Notes under the pieces: generated by a model | Database searches by the model: none | The model's input: only the letters and a program-made list of their open reading frames with translations | Told to the model about the DNA's origin: nothing | Position numbers and translations under genes: made by a program | Part shown: positions 1-5,697 of the stretch, piece by piece | How the letters are laid out: each line of letters starts with the position of its first letter | How positions within the stretch are numbered: the stretch's first letter is position 1 | NCBI GenBank assembly: GCA_003647095.1 | Contig: QMME01000222.1 | Span: 1-6,664, forward strand | Length of the DNA: 6,664 nucleotides | Reading direction: 5' to 3' | DNA from: Deltaproteobacteria bacterium | GTDB taxonomy: Bacteria; Myxococcota; B64-G9

Positions 1-69
1 CAGGGAGCGGGTAGAACGTATGTCCAGTGTACGCTGCAGTGGTGTTGAAACCAAGTATACCGCTCCCTG
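1..69. repeat. 10-bp inverted repeat inside the DUF4340 gene
   Basis: CAGGGAGCGG (1-10) and CCGCTCCCTG (60-69) are perfect inverted copies; with one bulged base the match extends to 12 bp (to 13 and from 58). The arms lie in coding sequence and the left arm touches the window edge, so it may be longer. The function is unknown and chance is possible. Confidence 0.4.
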
Positions 70-687
70 GGGGTGCCGCTGTAGGTAGAGGGTGGCCCCG
101 CCGTATGTCTGTCCCCCCACCACGAACTCCACCCGGCGCTCGCCGAAGGAGAGACTGAGGCGACGGTCGGAATCCGTCAGCCCGAACTGGGCCAAATGTT
201 TTTCGTCCACCTGGCCCAGTTCCCGTTCTACCGTCAGCGGCAGCAGGCGTTCCAGCTCGCGGCTGAACTCCTTGCTGGCACGGTAGCTGTCCACCCTGAC
301 CTTCACCGGTGCAGTGGCAGGTTTCTTACCGGCTGTCCCTGCCTGGCCAGCCGCAGCCGGTTGTTGCGGATTGGTCGAGCCCGTATCCGTGCCTCCATCC
401 GCTGCCGGGGAGGATAATTTCTTGGTTTTTGTTGTCGGCCGGAGAGGTTTCGGAGGTTTTATGGTCTGACGCACGGTGAGAGTGAAACCACCGCCTTGCC
501 GGGGGGTCACCCGCACCTCCTTGGAAGAGGTGGAGTAGACCAGTTCGGTCAGCTCCGAGGGCTTTTCGTCGAGCAGTACCAAGCCCCGGGTGGACTTCTT
601 CTCCGGCAGGTTGAACACCACCACGGCTGCCACCGCCGAGAGAAGCAACACCGCCAGGTAGAGGAAAAGTGTCTTGCGCCCGGTCAT
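1..687 (-). CDS. DUF4340 domain protein, membrane-anchored, C-terminus outside window
   Basis: The frame is open from an ATG at 687 to the window edge, giving 229 residues of an unfinished protein. Residues 1-6 (with R4 and K5) and a hydrophobic stretch at about 7-27 form an uncleaved signal anchor with the rest in the periplasm. Residues about 76-129 are a Pro/Ala/Gly/Lys low-complexity linker. From 130 on the sequence looks like a DUF4340 domain, with the GGQTYGGATLYL turn at 191-202 followed by the VYLVS strand at 210-214. DUF4340 proteins are commonly encoded directly after GldG-like genes; their biochemical role is unknown. The start overlaps the upstream stop by one base (TGATG), and GGAGGA lies 7 nt upstream, so translation is probably coupled. 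I infer that it is a periplasmic accessory part of the ABC complex. Family assignment is from memory of the family pattern. Confidence 0.87.
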   Translation of the reverse strand, partial: MTGRKTLFLYLAVLLLSAVAAVVVFNLPEKKSTRGLVLLDEKPSELTELVYSTSSKEVRVTPRQGGGFTLTVRQTIKPPKPLRPTTKTKKLSSPAADGGTDTGSTNPQQPAAAGQAGTAGKKPATAPVKVRVDSYRASKEFSRELERLLPLTVERELGQVDEKHLAQFGLTDSDRRLSLSFGERRVEFVVGGQTYGGATLYLQRHPQGAVYLVSTPLQRTLDIRSTRSL

Positions 688-2750
688 CACACCGTCCTCC
701 GTTTACGACCCCTGCCCCAGCGGGTGGCCACTCCCATCGCCAGGATCAGCAGCGGCACCACGAACACCATGCCGTAGAACCACAGCTTGTCCTCGTCACG
801 AGTGTGCACTATCTTGACGTCCTCCTCGGTCTCCGGCACCCCGGGCACCCGGCCCTCGTCGAGCAGCCAGCGCAGGCTGTCGGCCAGCAACTGCAAGTTG
901 CCACCCACTTCGGTATAGCCCACCCGGAATCCGATGAACTGGTCGGCCAACATGTCACTGTCGGCCAACACCACCGCCCGCGCCTCCCGGGTCTGCTTGT
1001 CGAAAGCCCCCTTGCCGGACTTGCCCTTCCCGGCTTTTTCTTTCCCGGCCGGTGACTTCTTGTCCCCATCCTGCTTGCCGGCGGCAGCTTCGGAACCCGT
1101 CCGGGAATCCTTGCCCGTCTTCTCCCCGCCGGCCTTGTCCCTGGACCCCGCCGGCGGGTCCTGGTCCTTCACCCGCCAGCTTACCGCCGCGGCCAGTTGA
1201 AATACCCGCCCGGCCTCGTCCTGGTCGCGCCGGCCATTGCCGTTTTCGTCCGCCCAGGTCTGGGGCATGGAGCGGATGGTGAAAATCACCCGCCTCTTGG
1301 GTTGCCGCTTCTGCCCGGTACGCTTCTCCAGGTAACCCGTCGTGGGTGCCAAAACCGGGAAGTAGCGGGCCGCCCGGGAGATGGTGGCCACGGCCGGGTG
1401 CGAGGTAAAGGAGTTGGTGATGATGTTGTAGACGTCGGAGGGTGCATTGTCCACCACCACGTGGGCCCGCTGGTTGGCCAGCTTCACCGGGTGGTAGTCC
1501 AGGGACAGTTGCTCCAGCACCGGCGTGGCCGCCCCCTGGCTGTCGGTATCCAGCGCCAGCAAGAGGCGGCCACCGCGTTCCAGGTATTCCGTGAGCGCCC
1601 GGGCCTCTCCGGGAAACAGCGTACCGGCCGGGTCCAGCCACACCAGCAGGGCCGCGTCCCCGGGCACGCCGGCGGCCAGTCCCTCGGTGGGCCCCAGGTT
1701 CTTGACGATCATGTTCAGCGCCTGCAGGAACTTCTTGAGAACCGACATGCGGGGACGCGTCTCCGTGGGATTGTAATCGGCGCTACGCTCGCCGTGCCCG
1801 GTAATGAAGTAGACCACGTCGCGATGCCTTTCCAGCTTGAGCATCTTTTCCAGGAATTCCTTGTCGAACTTGCGCAGAGTACGCTTGGCCCGGTCCAGCT
1901 TGTCACCCAGGGAGATCTTCTCGCTGGCCTCGCCTCGCAACAGCAAGATGGTTCCGTCCGAGGAGATGTGGCGCTTGCGGGCCAACTCCGGCTCCAGGGC
2001 CCGATCCACCACCCGGTAGGAGAAACGCCCCGACAACCCCGCCAGCTCGCGGAAGTAGGGCTCCACCTCCACTAGTACCTCGTTGGCCGGGGGAAAGAAC
2101 AGCAAGGCCTTGGTGTCCTTGTCGAGGCCGGTAACCAGGGAACGGGTGGCCTCGCTGGGCGAGGTGGTCTTGAAGTAGCTCAGGTCGGTGTGCACGTCCA
2201 GCCGGTTGGCAATGGCGTTGACCAGGAACAGGGTGCTCAACAGCAAGGCCACGGTGGCCCCGGAGCGGGCCGAGGCCAGCAGCCGGCTCGGCTCCACGCC
2301 GCGGCCACGACCCATGGAGGTGGCACTGACCTGCACGAACAACAGCGGCAGTAAAAAGCAGGCCAGCAGCACCGGCCAGGCCGCGGCCAGGATCTGGCGC
2401 GTGCCGACACCCTGGTTCTTGGCCAGCGGTGCCGGACCCAGTACCAGGTCGGAGCCAACCAGGTACACCAGCAGCGCCAGTACCCCCCCCAGCCCCAGCA
2501 GCAGGGCCAGTCCCTCGGCACGGCGAGCCTGCCCGCCAGAACCCAGCCAGGCCAGCAGCCAGCCCAGGCAGGCACCCAGCACCAGCAGTACGCCCATGCC
2601 GCTCGACAGCCAGCGCCCCATTCCCTGCCCGCCTACGAGCCGTTCTCCCAGGTACAGTAGTACCAAACCCAGCAGGTAAGCCGCCAACAAGTAGGGACCG
2701 CGTAACAACCCCCATCCGGCCGCTTGGTCTTGATTGTTCGTCAGCGCCAT
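687..2750 (-). CDS. GldG-like ABC transporter auxiliary protein (ABC_transp_aux)
   Basis: This 687-residue protein has five hydrophobic segments near the N-terminus (about 20-36, 51-70, 80-99, 120-142, 164-182), a large soluble region (about 190-655) that should face the periplasm, and a C-terminal membrane segment (about 658-677) ending in a basic tail. The soluble part carries hallmarks of the GldG/ABC_transp_aux family: the ITGHGER motif at 316-322, the WLDPAGTLFPGE to GGRLLLALD stretch at 371-401, and the AVVLADSDMLAD strand near 592-603. In Flavobacterium GldG works with GldA and GldF in gliding; proteobacterial homologues have no established function. Unusual points are an EF-hand-like loop at 501-512 and a Lys/Gly-rich insert at about 529-586. 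The start is supported by GGAG 8 nt upstream; it overlaps the permease gene by 10 nt. An eight-G run lies in the third membrane segment region. Product identity at family level is firm; substrate and role are not. Confidence 0.92.
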   Translation of the reverse strand: MALTNNQDQAAGWGLLRGPYLLAAYLLGLVLLYLGERLVGGQGMGRWLSSGMGVLLVLGACLGWLLAWLGSGGQARRAEGLALLLGLGGVLALLVYLVGSDLVLGPAPLAKNQGVGTRQILAAAWPVLLACFLLPLLFVQVSATSMGRGRGVEPSRLLASARSGATVALLLSTLFLVNAIANRLDVHTDLSYFKTTSPSEATRSLVTGLDKDTKALLFFPPANEVLVEVEPYFRELAGLSGRFSYRVVDRALEPELARKRHISSDGTILLLRGEASEKISLGDKLDRAKRTLRKFDKEFLEKMLKLERHRDVVYFITGHGERSADYNPTETRPRMSVLKKFLQALNMIVKNLGPTEGLAAGVPGDAALLVWLDPAGTLFPGEARALTEYLERGGRLLLALDTDSQGAATPVLEQLSLDYHPVKLANQRAHVVVDNAPSDVYNIITNSFTSHPAVATISRAARYFPVLAPTTGYLEKRTGQKRQPKRRVIFTIRSMPQTWADENGNGRRDQDEAGRVFQLAAAVSWRVKDQDPPAGSRDKAGGEKTGKDSRTGSEAAAGKQDGDKKSPAGKEKAGKGKSGKGAFDKQTREARAVVLADSDMLADQFIGFRVGYTEVGGNLQLLADSLRWLLDEGRVPGVPETEEDVKIVHTRDEDKLWFYGMVFVVPLLILAMGVATRWGRGRKRRTV
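695..700 (-). promoter_or_regulatory. Ribosome binding site for the DUF4340 gene
   Basis: GGAGGA on the minus strand lies 7 nt before the ATG at 687. It is embedded in the last codons of the GldG-like gene and supports re-initiation at the TGATG junction. Confidence 0.75.
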
Positions 2751-3466
2751 CTTCGTGACTCCAGCATGCGCGTGGCCGCAAACAGGAAAAATCCGATCAC
2801 CGAAAAGTAATAGACGATGTCCCGCAGGTGCACCTTGCCGGAACGGAAGGGCGAAAAGTGCAGGTTGTGAATGGCCAGGTAGGAAAAGACATCGTTGAGC
2901 GGCCGGTCGGCGTAGCGCCCCAGCAGCCAGAACAGTACCAGCGGTGTACCGATACCCAGGCTCACGAACACGGCCACGATCTGCGAGCGGGTCACGGCCG
3001 AACCGAAGGTCCCCACCGCCAGCGTGGCCCCGCCCAGCAGCAACACCCCCAGATAGCCGGCCAGCAGGTGCCCGGCGGAAACCTTGCCGTGGACCATGAT
3101 CAACATGGGCATGTAGATGGTGGCAGCCGTTATCAGCAGCAGAAACAGCAACGCCCCCAGGTATTTGCCCATGACAATGTGAGCATCGCTCAGCGGCGAG
3201 GTGGACAGCAGGGGCATGGTGCCCGTCTCTCGTTCCCGGGCGATCAGACCCATGCTGATGAACACCGAAAAGAACATTGTGAATCCGGAAAGTTCGAAGA
3301 AAAACCCGCTAACCACTTCCGAGGAGAACTTGGCACCACCGCCGAGCACGCGCAGGTTGAAATCCAACCCCACCATGGCCAGGTAGAGGGCGGCTATGAC
3401 GTATCCCTGCGCGGAACGGAAGAAGGCCACGAACTCCCGCCGGGCCAGAAGTCCCACCTCTCTCAC
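2741..3466 (-). CDS. ABC-2 type transporter permease, GldF-like
   Basis: This 241-residue integral membrane protein has about six hydrophobic segments (roughly 18-38, 53-75, 102-125, 130-155, 162-183, 216-233), the usual size and topology of GldF-type ABC-2 permeases. The cytoplasmic segment ARERETGTMPLLSTSPLS at 76-93 is the conserved coupling region of ABC-2 permeases (the E-R-E-T-G-T...L..SPL pattern) that contacts the ATPase. With a single permease gene present, the active pump is probably a homodimer, or pairs with the membrane segments of the GldG-like partner; this is inference. The start codon is GTG, chosen because AAGGAGGG sits 6 nt upstream and because it overlaps the ATPase stop as GTGA. 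It belongs to the same operon and forms the membrane channel of the complex. The substrate cannot be read from the sequence. Confidence 0.93.
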   Translation of the reverse strand: MREVGLLARREFVAFFRSAQGYVIAALYLAMVGLDFNLRVLGGGAKFSSEVVSGFFFELSGFTMFFSVFISMGLIARERETGTMPLLSTSPLSDAHIVMGKYLGALLFLLLITAATIYMPMLIMVHGKVSAGHLLAGYLGVLLLGGATLAVGTFGSAVTRSQIVAVFVSLGIGTPLVLFWLLGRYADRPLNDVFSYLAIHNLHFSPFRSGKVHLRDIVYYFSVIGFFLFAATRMLESRRWR

Positions 3467-4401
3467 GATGCACCCTCCTTGCTGCCGGTCAGCTTCAGGA
3501 ACACCTCTTCCAACTGGTCACGCTGGCGCCTGAGTTCCAGCAACTGCAGGCCGGCGCCCACCAGCTGCGCCGCCAGCTGGGCACGCACGTCCTGGCTGGA
3601 GACCACCCGCAACAGCAACTCGTCCGGGCCCCGCTGCTCGAGCTGGCGCTCGTCGATATCTTCCACCTGGCCCAGCGCCTGCTCCACCAGGGCTCGCTGG
3701 CCGCGCAACAGCACCTCCAGCCGGAATTCCCGGCCGCTGCTGCCGGCAATCTCCTCCTCGGTGCCGGATCCCACCAGCCGTCCCCGCTGCAACACCAGCA
3801 GGCGATCGCAGGTCTGGCTGATCTCCGCCAGGATGTGACTGGACAGCACCAGTGTATGCTCTCCCCGCAAAGCGCGGATGAGTTCGCGCATTTCGACGAT
3901 CTGGGCCGGGTCCAGGCCGGCGATGGGCTCGTCGAGAATCACCAGTGGCGGATTGTGTACGATGGCCTGGGCGATGCCCACCCGCTTGCGGTAGCCGTAG
4001 GAGAGAGTCTCGATGCGTTCCCCGGCCATGTGCTCCAGCTGGCACCGCTGCAGGGCCTGTTGCACGCGACCACCGGTATCCATGCGCGGCACCCCGCGTA
4101 TGCCGGCCACGAAGGCCAGGAAATCCGCCACCCGCATCTCCAGGTACAGCGGCGGCTCCTCGGGCAGGTAGCCGATGAGTCGGCGGACCTGCTCCGGCTG
4201 GCGTACCACGTCGTGGCCGTCCACGGTGACGGTTCCCGAGGTGGGGGTAAGCAGACAGGCCAGGATACGCAGCAGCGTGGTCTTGCCGGCACCGTTGAGC
4301 CCTAGCAGTCCCACGCACTCTCCCTGGGCGATCTGGCAGCTGATCCGGTCGACGGCCCGGACCTCGCCGTAATTCTTGATCAATTCTTTGATCTCGATCA
4401 T
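3463..4401 (-). CDS. ABC transporter ATP-binding protein, GldA-like
   Basis: This 312-residue cytoplasmic ATPase energises the ABC-2 permease encoded next. Walker A is GLNGAGKTT at 34-42. The Q-loop region reads GYLPEEPPLY at 77-86, with Glu where many ABC proteins have Gln, as I recall for this subfamily. The signature is LSYGYRKR at 133-140, a relative of the LSKGYRQR form seen in GldA-like proteins. Walker B and D-loop are VILDEPIAGLDP at 154-165, with catalytic E158; the H-loop histidine is H189 in SSHIL. Residues about 220-305 form the C-terminal extension usual in DUF4162-type ATPases. All catalytic motifs are intact. The ATG gives the standard family N-terminus (MIEIKELIKNYG), but there is little Shine-Dalgarno sequence before it and the predicted promoter lies immediately upstream. 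It is the first gene of the operon and overlaps the permease gene by 4 nt. Confidence 0.96.
   Translation of the reverse strand: MIEIKELIKNYGEVRAVDRISCQIAQGECVGLLGLNGAGKTTLLRILACLLTPTSGTVTVDGHDVVRQPEQVRRLIGYLPEEPPLYLEMRVADFLAFVAGIRGVPRMDTGGRVQQALQRCQLEHMAGERIETLSYGYRKRVGIAQAIVHNPPLVILDEPIAGLDPAQIVEMRELIRALRGEHTLVLSSHILAEISQTCDRLLVLQRGRLVGSGTEEEIAGSSGREFRLEVLLRGQRALVEQALGQVEDIDERQLEQRGPDELLLRVVSSQDVRAQLAAQLVGAGLQLLELRRQRDQLEEVFLKLTGSKEGAS
3473..3480 (-). promoter_or_regulatory. Ribosome binding site for the GTG-started permease
   Basis: The minus strand reads AAGGAGGG, a near-ideal Shine-Dalgarno, 6 nt before the GTG at 3466. It lies inside the end of the ATPase gene and decides the unusual GTG start of the permease. 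Confidence 0.85.
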
Positions 4402-4406
4402 GACGA

Positions 4407-4441
4407 CCCGTGTTAATACGGCCCCGGCCGGCCCCTGTCAA
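4407..4441 (-). promoter_or_regulatory. Predicted sigma70 promoter for the ABC operon
   Basis: On the minus strand TTGACA (4441-4436) is a perfect -35 box and is followed, after exactly 17 nt, by TATTAA (4418-4413), a 4 of 6 match to the -10 consensus. The expected transcription start is near 4407-4405, only about 4-6 nt before the ATPase ATG at 4401, so the mRNA would be nearly leaderless. The motif is seen directly; activity and start site are inferred. Confidence 0.6.
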
Positions 4442-4452
4442 GGAGGCCGGGG
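4422..4452. repeat. 8-bp GC-rich inverted repeat in divergent promoter region
   Basis: CCCCGGCC (4422-4429) and GGCCGGGG (4445-4452) are perfect inverted arms separated by 15 nt. The leftward -35 box lies between the arms and the left arm lies in its -35/-10 spacer. It could be an operator for a dimeric regulator. In G+C-rich DNA such an arm can also arise by chance. Confidence 0.35.
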
Positions 4453-4459
4453 GGCAGGT

Positions 4460-4496
4460 TTGACACAGAAACCATCATGGCTGTAGAACTATTCCA
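4460..4496 (+). promoter_or_regulatory. Predicted sigma70 promoter for the lipoprotein pair
   Basis: TTGACA (4460-4465) is a perfect -35 box. After 18 nt comes TAGAAC (4484-4489), a weaker 4 of 6 match to the -10 consensus. A start 7 nt past this box falls on A4496, the first base of the lipoprotein ATG, implying a leaderless mRNA. No Shine-Dalgarno is visible before that ATG, which agrees with this reading. The -10 box is the weak point. Confidence 0.45.
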
Positions 4497-5143
4497 TGAA
4501 GTCGCCACCTGCCAGGACGATGACATTGCTGTCGGGCTCTGCCGCCGGGCTGGTCTGCCTGCTGCTGGCCGGTTGCGCCTTTACGGACGCCACGGTGGTC
4601 ATAGAACACCAACGGGTGTTCCAGAAGCCACTGGTCACGGACGGGGCCGCCTTCCGGCTGGGTCCGATCCGGGACCGGCGCAGCGATCCCTCGCGCATCG
4701 GTTGCAAGAAAAGCGGCTACGGAGGCGAGTCGGCGGGAATATTCCTGTCGCTGCCGCTCGAGCACTGGTTCCGCCAGGAGTTGCTGACAGAGTTGCAGGG
4801 AGCCGGTTTACGCCCGGCCGTGACGGACGACGGCAAGGCGGTGCGGATCGAGGTGGACGTGCTCAATTTCTTCGCGGAGCCGGACGTGGGATTGAACTTC
4901 GATATCTTCGCCATCGTACACGCCGAGGTCCGGGTGTACTTCCCTGACGGCACAGCCTTCGCCAGGCGCTTCGCCGCCACCGCCCACAAGGGATTCATGA
5001 CCGTCATGGCCGGCAACTTCGTCGAGATCATCAGCCAGGCCATGGAAGACTGGCTGCGTCAGGCGGTTCCGGCCGTGGTCAACCTGCTACAGGCCCACGC
5101 CGGCGGCAGACTGTCAGCGGCCGGCTGGAGTTCGACGTCATGA
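4496..5143 (+). CDS. Lipoprotein, YajG-like
   Basis: This 215-residue protein begins with a lipoprotein signal peptide: a basic n-region (K2, R7), a hydrophobic core at about 10-23, and the lipobox LAGC with lipidated Cys27. The mature part has an RDRRSDPS segment near 60-67 and alternating amphipathic helices and strands: a helix with HWFRQELLTELQGAGL, then VRIEVDVLNFFAE and AIVHAEVRVYFPDG, then a helix ending near residue 195. This order resembles the E. coli YajG lipoprotein family, but the match is distant and the function is unknown. The ATG at 4496 is preferred over the ATG at 4520 because only it supplies the positive n-region, and the later ATG has its AGGA only 2 nt away. The gene overlaps the next lipoprotein by 4 nt (ATGA) and is divergent from the ABC operon, so it may be an envelope partner of that system; this is inference. 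Confidence 0.83.
   Translation: MKSPPARTMTLLSGSAAGLVCLLLAGCAFTDATVVIEHQRVFQKPLVTDGAAFRLGPIRDRRSDPSRIGCKKSGYGGESAGIFLSLPLEHWFRQELLTELQGAGLRPAVTDDGKAVRIEVDVLNFFAEPDVGLNFDIFAIVHAEVRVYFPDGTAFARRFAATAHKGFMTVMAGNFVEIISQAMEDWLRQAVPAVVNLLQAHAGGRLSAAGWSSTS
5127..5130 (+). promoter_or_regulatory. Ribosome binding site for second lipoprotein
   Basis: GGAG ends 9 nt before the ATG at 5140, inside the end of the upstream lipoprotein gene. It supports translation coupled through the ATGA overlap. Confidence 0.6.
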
Positions 5144-5697
5144 GAAGCCTCCCGGCGTTGGCATTGTTGCTGGTCCTACTTTGCCCAGCCTGTGGCGGGT
5201 TGAACCACATACCAGTGGTGGAGACAGAGGGCGCCTGGCGCCCGCTGACGACCGCCCCACCGGCGGCCACGACACCGGCTCCGGCCCACCAGGGTGCCTT
5301 CGTTGCGGTGTTCGACATCGAGGACCGCTCCCGGCGGCTCAAACCCAGCGAGGTCGACGGCCTCACCGAGTACCTGGCGGGCAAGCTGGCTGAAGGGGGG
5401 CTGTTCCACGTCATCCCCCGCCAGCAGATCAAACAGCGCCTGCTCGAGCAGAAGAAGCGCAGTTACCGCCAGTGCTACGACCAGTCCTGCCAGATCGATA
5501 TCGGCCGGGAGATGGCCGCCCAGAAAGTGCTGTCGACGGTAATCGCTTCGGTGGGTTCTTCCTGCCTGGTCACGGTGGCCCTGTTCGATCTCAAGAAGGC
5601 CGCCACCGAGGTCACCGCCTCGGCCCGGGGCGGTTGCAGCGCCGATGACCTGCTCAACCAGATAGAGCAGGCGGTGAACAAGCTCCGCGGCGGCTAG
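5140..5697 (+). CDS. Small CsgG/TolB-N-like lipoprotein with four-cysteine domain
   Basis: This 185-residue protein has a signal peptide (R2, hydrophobic 4-14). The most likely lipidated residue is Cys18 in LLCPAC, an imperfect lipobox because position -3 is Cys. Residues about 30-50 are a Pro/Ala/Thr linker. The mature domain (about 52-183) follows the CsgG/TolB N-terminal pattern: strand AFVAVFDIED, helix EVDGLTEYLAGKLAEGG, strand FHVIPRQQI, then a Cys-flanked segment QCYDQSCQIDIGREMAAQKV, a strand ending in ALFDLKKAAT, and a C-terminal helix. Such domains occur in outer-membrane secretion and envelope lipoproteins; similar C-x4-C-x-(I/V)-(D/E)-IG proteins are familiar from Deltaproteobacteria/Myxococcota, with unknown function. 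Mature cysteines are C112, C117, C142 and C166, suggesting two disulfides. It overlaps the preceding gene by 4 nt, and its TAG stop shares a CTAG with the opposing GNAT gene. It is too short to be the CsgG pore itself. Confidence 0.84.
   Translation: MRSLPALALLLVLLCPACGGLNHIPVVETEGAWRPLTTAPPAATTPAPAHQGAFVAVFDIEDRSRRLKPSEVDGLTEYLAGKLAEGGLFHVIPRQQIKQRLLEQKKRSYRQCYDQSCQIDIGREMAAQKVLSTVIASVGSSCLVTVALFDLKKAATEVTASARGGCSADDLLNQIEQAVNKLRGG

Noticed and set aside
1197..2075. 292-codon open frame on the plus strand opposite the GldG-like gene
   Set aside because: It is antisense to a clearly coding gene and its translation is a low-information Gly/Gln/Val/His-rich sequence with no recognisable domain; long antisense frames are common in G+C-rich DNA.
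1903..2781. 292-codon minus-strand frame overlapping the start of the GldG-like gene
   Set aside because: It is a frame-shifted shadow of the GldG-like gene, rich in Gly/Ala/Arg, without membrane segments or motifs.
2828..3838. 336-codon plus-strand frame
   Set aside because: It lies antisense to the permease and ATPase; the His/Gln-rich translation matches nothing known to me.
3518..4441. 307-codon minus-strand frame over the ATPase gene
   Set aside because: The true frame has all ABC ATPase motifs; this one is a shifted reading with a typical Arg/Gly/Ala/Pro composition.
4422..4452. Intrinsic terminator in the divergent intergenic region
   Set aside because: The hairpin arms are not followed by a T-run on either strand and both flanking genes are transcribed away from it.
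4477..4947. Alternative plus-strand frame starting at the ATG at 4477
   Set aside because: It is out of frame with the lipoprotein gene, which has a clear signal peptide and lipobox; the alternative product has neither and is Arg/Gly-rich.
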